NCBI RefSeq assembly: GCF_002078875.1
Contig: NC_034414.1
Location: forward strand, 7,425,993 to 7,489,992
Length of the DNA stretch: 64,000 bases
DNA from: Numida meleagris
Lineage: Eukaryota; Chordata; Aves; Galliformes; Numididae
Direction: 5' to 3'
Below the pieces are notes generated by a model. It was not told the origin of the DNA. It did not search any database and saw only the letters and a list, made by a program, of their open reading frames with translations. This document shows positions 1-12,611 of the stretch, piece after piece; the stretch's first letter is position 1, and each line of letters opens with the position of its first letter. The position numbers and the translations under genes are program-made.

Positions 1-318
1 GGTGGTGGAACATTTAAGCACTGGGAGAAGCATCTAGCAGAAGCCACCTGGTTGGTCAACACTAGAGGATCAATCAATCGAGCTGGTCCTACCCAGTCTA
101 GCTCCCTACATGCTGTAGAGAGAGATAAGGTCCCTGTAGTACACGTAAAGAGCATGCTGGGGAAAGCAGTTTGGGTTCTTCCAGCCTCTGGAAAAGGGAA
201 ACCTTACCGTGGCACTGTGTTTGCTCAGGGACCTGGGTCCACATGGTGGGTGATGGGGAAAAGCAGGGATGTCCAGTGCGTACCGCAAGGGAATTTGATG
301 CTGGGGGAGTGCAGATAG
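1..318 (+). pseudogene. ERV-L-like pol fragment, integrase C-terminus
   Basis: An open frame enters from the left window edge and ends at a TAG at 316-318, giving about 105 residues. The second half has the character of a retroviral integrase C-terminal SH3-like domain: a VWVLP strand, a GKPYRG turn, a GPGSTWWV strand and a VPQGNL strand. From memory this resembles the pol of class III (ERV-L-like) avian endogenous retroviruses. Only about 115 nt of AT-rich sequence separates its stop from the 3' LTR, so there is no env gene, as expected for ERV-L-type elements. The 5' part of the provirus lies outside the window, so whether the whole pol is intact cannot be judged. The family assignment is inference from pattern; the adjacency to a polypurine tract and LTR is seen directly. 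Confidence 0.7.
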
Positions 319-400
319 TGATTCCATGTATATATAGGCGTATAGATACGTATGTAATGTATGTTAATTATTGTTTGTTTGTATATAAATATATGTTAAG

Positions 401-484
401 CATGATGTAGTGATGTGGAATAAGGGGTGGAATGTTATGGTTTTGTGATTTTTTGTTGTCGGTATTCCACATCATTACATCATG
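401..484. repeat. 22-bp inverted repeat across the PPT/LTR junction
   Basis: The arm at 401-422 and the arm at 463-484 are reverse complements at 21 of 22 positions (single mismatch at the eleventh base of the left arm). The 40-nt loop holds the polypurine tract and the first 30 bases of the LTR. The left arm lies in the internal region, the right arm in U3. Confidence 0.85.
421..432 (+). other. Polypurine tract of the ERV-L-like provirus
   Basis: A purine-rich run (TAAGGGGTGGAA) sits immediately 5' of the TG that opens the LTR. This is the position and composition expected for the plus-strand primer in reverse transcription. It identifies the following LTR as the 3' LTR of an element that also carried pol, not a solo LTR. 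Confidence 0.7.
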
Positions 485-839
485 TAAGGTACGGGCAGTT
501 AAAGAGTTAATTCCCTGGTTACCGCAAACTACCTTTTTTGGTGTGGCCCTCTGAGGGGGAGGGGAGGAGGTGCACTCCCCAGGGGTCTTTGCGTTAGAGG
601 GGGTGGTGAAGCCACGTGGGAGACGCGGGGTCTGTTCTTTTCCAGCCCGGCGGAGAAAGCACGCGGTCCTCCTGCATTCTACTGTGTAAGATTTTCAGCC
701 TGTAAACCCTCTATCATAATTCTACTAGCCTCATTTTGATATATTTAGTAAAATTAGTTGTTCTTAGTCTTTTCTCGTTTTTTTCTTTCGGGCCTGTCCC
801 CCTTGTCACGGACACAGACCCTTAGATAATACCGTGACA
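433..839 (+). mobile_element. 3' LTR of ERV-L-like endogenous retrovirus (407 bp)
   Basis: The element begins TGTTATGG directly after the polypurine tract and ends CCGTGACA at 832-839, so the termini form an imperfect inverted repeat of the TG...CA type. It holds a G-rich stretch near 555-620 and a T-rich stretch near 760-790. The five bases after the end, ATGAG, would be the target-site duplication, but the 5' LTR is outside the window so this cannot be checked. A related LTR starts at 63847. Confidence 0.75.
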
Positions 840-3800
840 ATGAGGCAACACGAACTAGTAGCAAGTACTAGTATCTGGAATGAAGTCCAGGTCTCTGCTT
901 TTACTTTTCAACCAGGCAGAATTAAGACTAGGTCTCTTATGCACTAGGTGAATCTCTAATGCTTTCATTAGAGATTATAGTTGTCTTTCTTTGGACAGGA
1001 GCTTTGGAAGCACTAGTAGAGGTATTTGGGTAGGCCAAGGGTGCTGAACCATCAGTAAATACAGTTTCCTTCAAATACTCTGGGTCCAGTCTGAAAGGGC
1101 AACATAATAGAGCTACTAATAAGTTCCGCTGTATACCAGAACTGCGATCACACATGCTGTGGAAACATAATGTACAGCAGTTCTGCCTCACCTCTGCTTT
1201 GGAGAGGATAACTTGCGACCATCTCAGCAAAGATTGGCAGATGTCAGAATCTGAGGGTTTAAGATTACTGCTACCACATCTTGCAGTGACAGGACAGAAC
1301 AAGCTCCGAGTAGCACATGGCTACAAAATGATCATGGCAGAGCCTTAGGATCTTAAGAAATAGAATTTAAAGGAGTCTGAGTGCTGGTACGAAGATTCAG
1401 AATGTTGAACACTGAACTAGGTCACTTGCCAATTCTTTCAAAGCAATGCAGTCAAAACTGAAGGCCTTTAATGAACATCAAAGAACACTACTGAAAACAT
1501 ATTATGCTTAAGACAGTGTCGTGTTGGGTTTTTTTTTGTTTTTTGTTTTTTTTTTTTTAAATCAGCAGATGCATATATTCCACACAACCAGCATTAATTT
1601 AAGCTGCTGAATTCTTTTTCACACAGAAAAACTGAAATACAGTCCATCTAAGGTTTAATGTCAGCACTTTGCTCAAAGCACAATACTTCTGGTGTAGTGA
1701 TGTGTGGAAGTAGGAGACTGGTCAGTACGTTTATTAGAAGCCCAAAACAATGAATTCAACTAGTACCGATACAGGTTTCAATTACAACAAGTAAGGTTTA
1801 TTCTTAAGTTGATGTAAACAAGAGATAGAGCTAAAACATTCACAAATTCTCTATGTGTTCATTCTCCGTATCTTCAACTTAAACTTCATTGCCATGGGGG
1901 TTTGCCACGTATTTGTGAGCAGCACTGTGCTGATTAGGCAAGATCTCCATCCAATCCTACAAAAAACAAAACACCAAAACACCCTAGACAGCAAATACTA
2001 ACTCCCTACAGATAAATAGCTGAAAAACTCTGAATAGCAGCGTTTCTTTCACAACTTCGTGCACAATGCAACCCTTTTCATTGTAGGAAAGCGCTATGTC
2101 AAACCCCTAGAATACTGCAGCTCACAAATACTGCAGAATACTGTAGTTTTGTGCCACTCTGTGCTAGGTTATATTGAATTACTGTACATCAGTTGTTGCA
2201 CTGTTCCTTACCCTAATGCAATATGCATGGGGTTGGATCAGTAATTCATGATTTATGAACTTTCTGCCTTTTCCAGAACAGAGGTCAGAGAAACCATAGC
2301 TTTTATTTTCTCAAAAAAGAAAAAAAAAGTGGTGGTGGATGGATGATGCATAACAGTATAGGCTAGATAAAGCTGCAACCTAGATATAGCAAATATCAGC
2401 GAGGCACAACTTACGCTCAGAGCAACCCTTAAAAAAAGCTTTCTTAACACTGAAATCATGTGACACTGAAAACAGGAGAGGTTTCAGGGCTGTCAACTAA
2501 AAACACAGCTAATCGAAGAACTGCCACTGACATTCAATTATACGTACCAACAAGGAACTCCTTCAGTTTAGCAGATTCTGCTTTTTCACATGCTTTTCTC
2601 CAGAAAGATGAAAACAGCTGTTTACTTTCCTGATTGTTTTTCTAGAATTTTAGATTTCCTCCATGCAGCTAATATATTCCTTGGAGTCCTGAACCGTCCC
2701 ATGTGCAATAAAATCAAAAGATTTCTGCAGCTCGAACCCCACATCTCACCTTGCAGGAGGGATTCCAGGTTTAAGACCATGAAGAGTTAATTCAAGCAGC
2801 CTCTAGCATTTCAATTGTTACAAGCAAGGAAGAAGAAATCATGCAAGGAAGTACTGGTTACTTAGAAGGTGTGTTTGTTGTGAGTCATTTTTAAACCCAA
2901 GATAAATCGAAGTTTGACACTACTGTGCTATAAAGCTTATCCTATGGACCAGGGTGTAACACTGGGCGCACAAAGAAAAGCTGCTAAGTACATTGCAATT
3001 TTCTGTGCTTCCACCATCTCTTACATGCGAGCTGTTTCAGCCTAGATTCTTCTCCTTTTTCTTTCTTCACTTCCTAGAAAAAACTGAAGCTTGACATACA
3101 CAAAGCAACTGTCTTATGAAGTTTAGCGCGCAAAAACATCGAGAACACTTCAGCTTAAGTTTTCTTGAACTAGACATGTCTTCTTTTACACCTTCATTCA
3201 TCCCTCACACACTCATCTTGAAATATCTTAAGTTTGCTACACAAAATTTTACTATGAGATAGAATTAAATGAACAAAGCCAAAACATCATCTCTCAGGAT
3301 TCCCTTTGCATGAGCAGCCACTGCAAAGGTTGGAATAGCACAATGGTTAAATTAACCTCATCAGAGAAGAAAAAACATATATTTAGAGCTTCTGTAATGC
3401 CACTCTGTTACACATTTTTACACACTTGTTTCTCACCATTCGGACATCCAGAAGTGTCATGATCTAAAATTTCCTAAGCTCTCTAATTGCCTTGACTCCT
3501 TGGCAGAGCAACTGAGCCCACAGAAAGCTCCATTTTGCCACCAGACTGCTTTGTGCACACAAACTTCCCAGCTAGCACTACCATCTTCACTACCATGAAG
3601 TTCTCCATAGCAGCTCATGACTCTTGAAGTCAAGAAAGATGCCTGTAAACTCAGTGTTGTCTAGTTATCAAAACAGACTTCTGCATCATAGCTTTAACAG
3701 GCCACTAACGTCAAGTAGCATTTGAACCATGCTGTTTGCTTGGTCATTTTTACACTCTTTCAGGAAAATTTCCTTTAATCCAAACAATCCTCTTCTTCAA

Positions 3801-6800
3801 GAAGAGAACTGTGTACACGCATGACAATCTTGGAAAGAGAAGTTTCTGCCATGTGAAATATCCATGATGCAATATTTGTTGTTGAAGACTCAGCTCCCTC
3901 TTATGGTTTGTGATCCTGCAGCTAAGATCAATGGCAGCAAAATCAGGCCCAGCCTGTTTGCCATGTCCCACCCCCAAAAGGACCTCAAGCTACAAACCTA
4001 GAGTTTACTACGGAACCACTGAGTCTTGTAACAGGGCACTTGGAGCAACCTTACAAGTATGTAATCAATTTAGAGCTAGTTATCAGAAGTTATCTTTGCA
4101 GAGTGGTTCATTCAGTCATGCCAGCTATTAGCGTGCAGTATTCATGTAACAAGAGATAAAGAGGTGTGTGAAAGATTAAATACCTGTCAGAGCATCTAAT
4201 GATACATTAGCCCTAACATTAAGTTCTCAAAACAGAGCACATAATAATTGCCATCAACAGGCAGTCAGGCTATTTATCACTGCTTACCTAACAATTTGCC
4301 TGCAACAACAGTCCACTGTAGAACCCTGTTTGAAGACCTCCCCCTTTGGCTTGCTCTCTCAATTCAAATGAATTGAGAGTTCATAAACCCACTGAAGCAA
4401 CAGGATCTGCAATACTATTATCAGTCGTGTATCAGCACTTTCTCTCAATTTCTGCTTCACTGTGCATTCAACTCTGCTCTAAAAAAAATGATTTGAACTG
4501 TAGGGACAAAAAAAATTTTTCTTCTTAAAGGTGTGAGGTTACAAGTTTCTAGGATGTCTTCAGAAATTTGCAGGAAAAAAGTACCATGTAACTGAACTTG
4601 CCACTCTTTCCTCACTCTTCCATTTATTGCTACCTGCAATAACATTCAAACTCAACAGGAAATGAACTATGTCCTACGTACTTTAATGCAACCATAAAAA
4701 TAGTTCTTACACCTTATTTTTTCCAAGCTCTGTTAATCCCTTCTTACTCCAAATTCCATTTTTTGGAGCAGAATTTATCGACATGCATTTCTGTCTGCGC
4801 TAACAATCCCACTTCAATATTAAAAAACCCTACAGCTCTGAACTGTATTCTACATTTCATATACTTGAAATCAAATTCAGATTATAAACCTTTTATTTCC
4901 GTGAAGCAGTGAAAATTATCTGGTTTATCTTGCTCTGAAAACATTTAAGATTTAGCTACAGATTGATGCTTAGAAGCCATTCACATCTGTATACATACAC
5001 ACGTTTTAGGGCTTACACAAAATTAAATTGTCCTCTAAATTACATGATTTACTTATTTAGAAGTCATTAAGTTTGGGCTAGTGTTTCCATTTTGTATTCA
5101 CTAGTGCCATGGAAACTGTTTAACTCAATTACAAATATAACTGTCTGCCAAAATTACAGTAAGAGCTGGTATTGTCTGTTCAGTGCTAAGCTTAAACTGA
5201 CCTGAAAAATACTGACTATATAGATGACTTAATGTTTTTAAAAATTCTATAGTGGTAGATATGCATCACTTACAAACAGGCTCCTGAAGCACGACTTTTT
5301 CCTAAACTCAATTGCCAGGCCGAGAGAGGTCTGGGATCTGCTCTTTCTTACTGTTTCCAAAAACTAATTTCCATAGCCACTCTTTTCTTCTAAAGAAAGA
5401 GGCGGAAGAACAGTAATGTCAGAAAAAATACTACTAAGACAATCTTACAACTTAAGTACTTAACAATAACTGTGTTATTCCCTTAGAACACTGTACGCTG
5501 CTCTTCCATTAAGCTTATTAATGTACACAGTTCAGATTGATACAGCAGTTAAATCTAAACAGAGCTTAAACACCAGATGTTTTCAAGTTACTTTAGCTCT
5601 GTAACACCTCAGCCTGTGGCCAGGAGTTCTCAGCTCAAAACCTGTCAGATAATCAACATCTCTATTACAGCCTTCTTTACACTTCATCTTCCATCAAACA
5701 CTGTTTTGGCAGCATAGAATTAAAGCACACAAAATATCTTTCAGCAATTTTATTAATGAGCTAGGACCAATTCCTGCAGGAGCAAAATCAATGTTCACAA
5801 TAACTTACTAAAAGCATTTACTTACAAAACCACCTCTAAAGCACTTATACTTAATATCCAAAAGAGAAAGACAGCAGAAATACTTGAAGATTCTTCATCC
5901 AGCTTCCGTTTTCTACTTCTCCTTCGGTCAAGTGCAAATAATACCACAAGTTATACAAGTTTTATTTAACCCATTTGTATGAAATAACACTTCTCCCTAA
6001 ACCACTTCTCAATTTTTTATTTTATGCACACATGGTCTTACTGTCAAAAGCTGGCAAGGCCGAATGCTTCAGACGAGCCTCAGAAAGTAATTTCTGCAAT
6101 AAAAGGTGTATTTCCATCCTTCACGTTGCATCAACATGCTGGAGATACTGGTGACAAACTGCGCTACCCCCACTTCAGTTCTGATGCCCCCAATAAACTA
6201 ACATCATTGTAGCATCAATCAATTGTGGATGCGTCAAAGACTTATCTTAGAAGATCACAAACAGATAGATACTTAAGAGCATCAGTCAACAGCCCTGAAG
6301 AATTGAAAATAATGCTGTGCCCAGACTAACTTCAAATCTTCTCCTCAGACTAACCAGTGCTCCTTCATACAAACCAGCAAAAGGACATGGACTGTTGTGG
6401 CAAAAGCCAGGTCCCTAAAAGCTCAGAGAAGTTACCACAGGCACAGTGTAATTAGCCTTCTCGTAAACGTTGTTTCCTCTCTGCTTTAAGTGTTCCTCTC
6501 TCACTTCCGTTAAGTAGTCACTGATAAAACAGCAAATTAGAAGTAACTGAACAAAACCAGAAAAGAGAAAAACTAGCAATATATATTGATCTTTATACAT
6601 ATGCGCATGCATATGGCAGCTGAGACACACAGTTGCACACTTCAGAAACTTTTCAAATTACTGAACTATGTTTGGAAATTAGTATTTCACGTTCACAATT
6701 TAATTAACACACCCAAGTAATATTTTTGAAGAAACAAGATGACTTAGATCTGCTGTGGGTATATTTGTTCTATATCAAATTCTGTCGAAGACTATTTGCA

Positions 6801-9800
6801 GTGAGTAGAAATAAAAGAGAAATAATCCCGAAGGCCAGACAACAGAAGCCACACGCGCTGCATATGTAGTTAAGAGAAGTCTCACAAACCCAACAACTGA
6901 AGAGACAGCATATCACATACAGGTGGAGGAAAAAGTCATTTTTCAGTACACACATTCCACATTAGAAAAGGAAGAAAGTTACCTTAAAGGTGGCTGACTA
7001 CACACATAGGAACTCAGGTCACTACTTCCCTAGTGAACTAATTCCTGGTCTTGTAACTTGCCACCCAAGGATGTTAAGGCACTGAGTGGACAAAGGACTA
7101 CATAAAGGAAGCCAACTGCAGCCTATTTAGCAGAATATTCCTGAAGCCTCACAGAACCCAAAACCCATGAAATGAATCTGAATAGCAGCTAACAATGTAT
7201 ACTCCAATAGGAAAAAAAAAAATAAGCAGCATTGCTGTCTTAGCTCAAGACAACTATAGTTGCCAAAGAGCCTGTATTGGAGGACAAATGATGTAATTAA
7301 ACGCAGTGAAGCAGCAGCAAACATCCTGGAAGCAACTGTTTACAAGGAAGCATGAAAGGGAGCATAGATTAAGTGGAAAAGATGAAGAGGCAGATCAGTA
7401 AGGAGTTCACAGTGGGTCAGTTCAAACAAACTGCTACTCAGAGGAACTGTTCAGCCTTTTCTGTTCTAGGAAATTGCATTCTTTTCAGCTTCTGCCTTAC
7501 CTGAAAGCCTGTGTCCCATCTCCAGACTAACTTCCTAGGGAACCTTATGAAACTGCCAATGATGAAGGAAAAGCTTCCTAAAGAATGATCATGAAGATGC
7601 AGCAAACAAGCCTGAAGATCACATGAAAATAATGGGAGGCAAACTAGGCAAGAAACCTAGCAACAGCTTATTTCCCTTTGAAGTGGCAGCCCATTCTTTC
7701 ACCATGGCTTAAGGCCCACGTGGGCTTCTCAATCTCCATCAGGGCCCCAAGCAGTTAATTATGTAAAAATACCTGTGTCTTCTGCAACAACACATGCTGA
7801 CTATCTGTTCTAAACCCTCCCACCTCAGCTTCTACAGTGATTCATCATAAACACAGGAGCATACCCATGCTTGCATAAGTGGGAAGAAGAATTAAGATGA
7901 CCCAAAAGCAGATTTTGTGCTTTAAATGTTATCAACATTCATCAAGATGCAAGTCACTGCCTTACGTTTTATAGCTTTGAGGAAAAAAATGCAGAAAACA
8001 CTAACATGGTAACAAAATCTCCAGATTTGGAAAGAGCATTTAAGTATGCAGGCGACACTGGCTTTGCTCTTAGCACAGTTATTCTGGATAGGTATTTTGT
8101 TCCGCTCCCCACATCAAACACCTGAAGAGACAGATTTCAGACAAGCTACTGCATATCCAGCTTACACTAAGAGATGCCTGACATTAAAAAGTTAATTACT
8201 AAACCTTTATGGCAAGCACCTGTGAAGTGAGTGAAAGGAGCATCTGTTTTCCAGATTCCCCATTCAGTTTATATGCCAGTTAAACTGATCACTGCTGGCA
8301 CAGAGGGTAACAACTTCTGGCATTTCAACAAGTCACATGAAGCACAAAATCCAAGTTTCCAACAGAATGATTAAAATAACAGGATTACATATAATTCTGA
8401 AAGATAAGCAGACAAAAGCATTGAGGAAAAACTGACTCTCCTCTCTCCAGTTCTTGTTTTTACTTATTTTCTGGTCTCAGCATTTTTCCCTCATAAAATT
8501 ACAATGAAGTTCTAGTTAGAAGCAAGGCTATTTGACAGGTATTAGTACAGTCCTCACAGAGAAAAGCACCAATTGCTTCTGTCTTGCAGCTTTGAATTTT
8601 TCTAGTACTTGTCCTTCTATGAAGTCAGCTTAAAAATAATTTTATAGATCATTAATTCAGACATAGCTAGTCAGGATTTCCTACTAGTGGTTCAACTCAT
8701 AACAGTTCTTTCCTCTACTGTCTAACAGTGGAGACTAACCAAAAGTGGTATCACTTAATTAAGAAAAATGAAGTGTTCTACCTCTCTCTAACCAAGGATT
8801 TATTAATGTTACTATTATAAATAAAGTATTCACGGAATACTATTGGAGAACAAAACTAAAATGTTTTCAGCAACCTAATATTCTGTCAACTTTCAAGTCA
8901 TTTCATGCTCTTTGAAGAGATGCACAGGTACTAAATACACATAGGCTCTAAAATGCAGAAGCCAGGTCAAACACAGAAAATGACAAAGTCGTAGCTAATT
9001 CATCCAGAAACTGACTTGCTAGCTGAAGTGCTGTACATTCCTATTAAAAATGAATAGGCTTGGTTTTAAATTAGAGTCACAAAGAGTGAAAGCTACCTTG
9101 CATGTTTTTCTTTCCAAATCAAATATTTAACAGAGGAAAACCACAGGTGTCACTGACAAGGAAATATTAGTTGTGGCCTAAAACCACATACACAGATTGA
9201 AAAGATGTGGGACCTGTTCTACTAAGTGATCTACAAGTGCATAACTCAACCAATATTTGTAGTCATACAGGAATTAGGAATCTGCCATTTGTTTCCAACC
9301 AACAGAATTTAACTTTCTTAAAGAAACAAAGTGGCCATTTCCCTGGTACGTTCAGTGCCCGGCATTAATAAAGCATACAATGTTTTAATCTCAATAGGCC
9401 TAGCACTGCAGCTACAGTCAGTCAATTGAGCAGGTAGCAACAGAGGAACTGACGGCAGAACCTGAGTGGGGGAGGAAATAAAGGAGCCTAGAGAAAGTGC
9501 CTGCTCACTAACAGGAGATTAAGCCCAAGATATAAACACAGAAGCAGACCTCCGGATTGTCATTTTTGCAACATGACACAGAGGAGAAAGGTGTTACCTA
9601 GTGTTAAATAGTTGATTACAGACAAGAGCCCAGCCAGCAAATAAACAGAATGCAGTGGAAAATCATTCATAGGGCTGCCCTGGCCTAAATTAGTCTTGAA
9701 TCTTTTTCCTAGTTACTAGACACAACATTCTGAAAATATTTGTTTTGTAGAAGTGAAAGTAGATCTCTGACCAAAACTGGGAGAGCCTGGATCAAACAGA

Positions 9801-12589
9801 AAAGGTTAAATGAATTGGAAAATTAATAGGAAAACAAAATCAAACAAGTCCTTCTAAGCAAGTTAAAACTTCACGTAACTGTATACTTAACTATTAAGTG
9901 AACTACAATTTAAAAATTACATGTAATTTAATGTAATGTGATTTTGAAAAAATGCCTTGAAGGAACACAAAACAAGGAAGCGCACTGCACAGCAAGTTGC
10001 TCAGGCGACGTCCATTCTTCCTGCAAAGGACATACAGCAGCTACCAAGCTGTCTTGTTCTAGTCAGGGCAATTTGTTCAAAATTAGTGCAAGAACTTATT
10101 TAAAAGCGTACCTGAAAACATCTTGCGTGGGAGTGATTAACATGTAATTGAGGGACACGCTGCTGCCCTTTATGTCATGTAAATAAGTAACTTGAAAGAA
10201 AATTTCTATCCTGTAAACTGCAAAGTCTCACCTTCCACAGACTCCGCAGGTTTTCATACACGGTCAGCAATACTTTAAACAGGAATCTCTAACTGCTGCT
10301 CCTGTCCAGATCAAGTCTGAATCTTTAAGCTGGAATGAGCGCTGTCCTAGCAGAGCACATTAAGTGAGTGGCACCTGATAACAAACTTAAGTCACATACA
10401 GTTAACTTACACTGTCTGCTTTATCTGCTTGGACAACAAGCATAATATACAATGTAGATCATGCATCACGTGACAACACAGTGTCAATACAGTCACAATG
10501 CCACGTTCCTATTAAAATAAGAACAAATACTGACAGCATTAAGCTTTTTCCCATCATTTAACTATTTCATTTCTGCACCCTGAAGTACGATTGCTTTTGA
10601 GAAGTCCCTACATATTTTAAGCATATGTCTTATGATTCTGAATCACACTGCGGAAATATATATAATGAAGGAAATCATGCCTCCTCACTTCAGATTCTTG
10701 AATGACAGCCAAGTTAGGTGTCTAAGCCTGTAATTATTTGTGTCTGCAGGTCTGAGATCGCTTCATCAGGAAAGAAGGAACAATAGAGATACACAGTTAC
10801 ATATGGATAAAATTTTTCAGGTACATGACACGGTCTTCAATCTGAATTAAGACAGACACGATCCTTGGAGTTAGTTGTGGCTAAGCATTAAATAATTTGC
10901 ACTGAACTAGTAAATCAGATGTTTCTTGAGAAAAAAAAAGTACACCACAACTACTTTTTGACCCTCCTGGTGAGGCTGAACAACTGTTTCTACAATACAG
11001 ATAAGAGCATCCCCTACCTCCTTTTGTATGCCCTATCTTCTGAAGCAAAAACAATTTACGATTTAATCCTCCTTCTGTGCATGGTGAATTTTAGTCAAGG
11101 AGCACTTTTAATTTCTTCTTTCGTCGAAGAATCATTAGTGAAGTTGATAAGGCTTCAATAATAAAAGGCCAAGCTTTTTTTCCCCCCCCCAAGTGTCCAC
11201 ATAGAAACAAGAGGCCTTGCTTCTACCTGAGAGTATTCATTTTTCCTAAGTTATAGCAACTACAGAATTACCACCCTGAAAGAAAGAATAATTCAATTAG
11301 AAAGAAATTAAAGGCTTCTGATAATAAACATTAACCTTGCAGTTAATGTGTATAAGTGATTTAAGCACACACACACGCTCCAAAAGCTATTCAAAGCCAT
11401 CATTATCCCATATTCCAGAGGAGCCAATTGCACAATCAGCAATTACCTATCAGTGAGTCCTATTTAGTCAAGTAGCCTTTAACTTACAGCCATCTCCAGA
11501 CAGAAAGGTGGACAAAAGTTATCTGAAGCTCAGAAGAGTGCTCTATGTAAAGGAAATAAGAAATGCTAAAATTTAAAATGAAAAAGCGAGGCCTGCCAGT
11601 TTCAGCTTTTAAATTTATACTTATGGTATACATTAAAAACAAGGGCAGACAATTTGTACTAGTTCCAATTGAGCTATTTTACATTTTCTAGGCACTTACT
11701 CAAAAGCGGTGAATGCCACCAGATGAGACAAGCGTCACATGCATCACAATGGAAAGATAGGCAAGAACACATTTTAAAGCTACTCACATTTCTCTCGAGC
11801 AGCCCCTTTCTGGTCCCTGCTTGATTTCCATTTTGAACTCTACTCAGGAGACTGTGGTATTTGTAAGACACTCGGTATTATCAAAAAACGCTTCAGACAC
11901 TGTACAGGATACTTCTCAGATTCAAGTTACCGCCATCAGTCTGCTTACTGTTTTTGAACATTATACTATGTAACACCATACTACAAAGGACAAAGTGTTT
12001 AACGCATCATAAGATGTGAAGGACAACATCACACATTTTTCTTGTTGCTTGCTTTCAATTTTCTATCAACAAAAAAAACTCTAAGGCCACCTATACTGAG
12101 GTTAAAAAAAGACAAACAATACAGGTAATGCACTAAGTTAATGCTACATTCCCCTGACTCACAACTAAATTAAGATGCTGCAACAGCTAGGATTGCTTGC
12201 AATTCCTTGAAATATTAATCTATGCGCTACTGCATATCTAAAATGCCCTTTTAAACTATGTGAAAAGACACCCATTTAAATAAATACATAGCTGATATTA
12301 CAAATAAAAATGCTAGGAGAAAACTATCAGAAACTTATGAACTTCAATGATTAAACACCATGTGTTTTGAAATCAAAAAGTTGACATTTGTGTTTTGTTG
12401 TTTGGTTTGTTTGTTTTTACTAACAATCAAGTATGTCACTAACTTGATTTTCAGAGACTCATCGGGGAAAAAACACGTTCACATGTATAAAAACAGAACT
12501 CATACTATTCAGTTATTTTCCACAAGTTACACTAAAAAGATGCAGAAATACAGCAAACACTTAAAGGGCAAAAACACAATCAACACAAC
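840..12589. other. Intergenic region downstream of FAR1, no recognised gene
   Basis: This is AT-rich sequence with short chance reading frames only. I recognised no protein family on either strand, no tRNA or rRNA, and no CR1 copy. Visible landmarks are a T-rich tract at about 1528-1560, a short A-rich tract at about 2311-2328 and an 11-bp hairpin at 4356-4379. A minus-strand frame of 121 codons at 937-1302 is unrecognised. A few short minus-strand windows have splice-like borders, the best at 1879-1956, but they do not assemble into a convincing gene. Confidence 0.6.
4356..4379. repeat. Perfect 11-bp hairpin, 2-nt loop
   Basis: CTCTCAATTCA at 4356-4366 and its exact reverse complement at 4369-4379 are separated by AA. 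No T run follows on either strand that would suggest an RNA polymerase III terminator. Function unknown. Confidence 0.85.
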
Positions 12590-12605
12590 ACTTTTAAGCG
12601 ATTTG

Positions 12606-12611
12606 TTTATT
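12606..12611 (-). promoter_or_regulatory. FAR1: Candidate distal poly(A) signal of FAR1
   Basis: AATAAA on the minus strand. About 15-45 nt further downstream on that strand is a pronounced GU/U-rich stretch (roughly 12558-12590), the usual CstF-binding downstream element. It has the best downstream context of the five AATAAA hexamers listed after the stop. Confidence 0.45.

Noticed and set aside
937..1302. 121-codon minus-strand frame next to the LTR
   Set aside because: Not recognised as any protein, no splice or promoter context, and of a length that can arise by chance. Could be an old transposon remnant, but I cannot show it.
1528..1560. T-rich tract considered as the poly(A) tail of a minus-strand retrocopy
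   Set aside because: No recognisable coding or UTR sequence adjoins it, and processed retrocopies are rare in birds because CR1 does not use poly(A) templates.
2725..2745. tRNA B-box-like GGTTCGAGC on the minus strand
   Set aside because: The last conserved base is wrong, and no A box or cloverleaf could be drawn.
2527..5337. Two further exon-like minus-strand windows (about 2547-2640 and 5274-5337)
   Set aside because: Each has GT/AG borders and a short open frame, but the phases do not join cleanly to one another or to 1879-1956, acceptor tracts are weak, and no protein family is recognised.
6415..6630. 71-codon minus-strand frame with a plausible acceptor near 6518
   Set aside because: The peptide is unrecognised and no partner exons were found; short AG-bordered windows are expected by chance in 12 kb.
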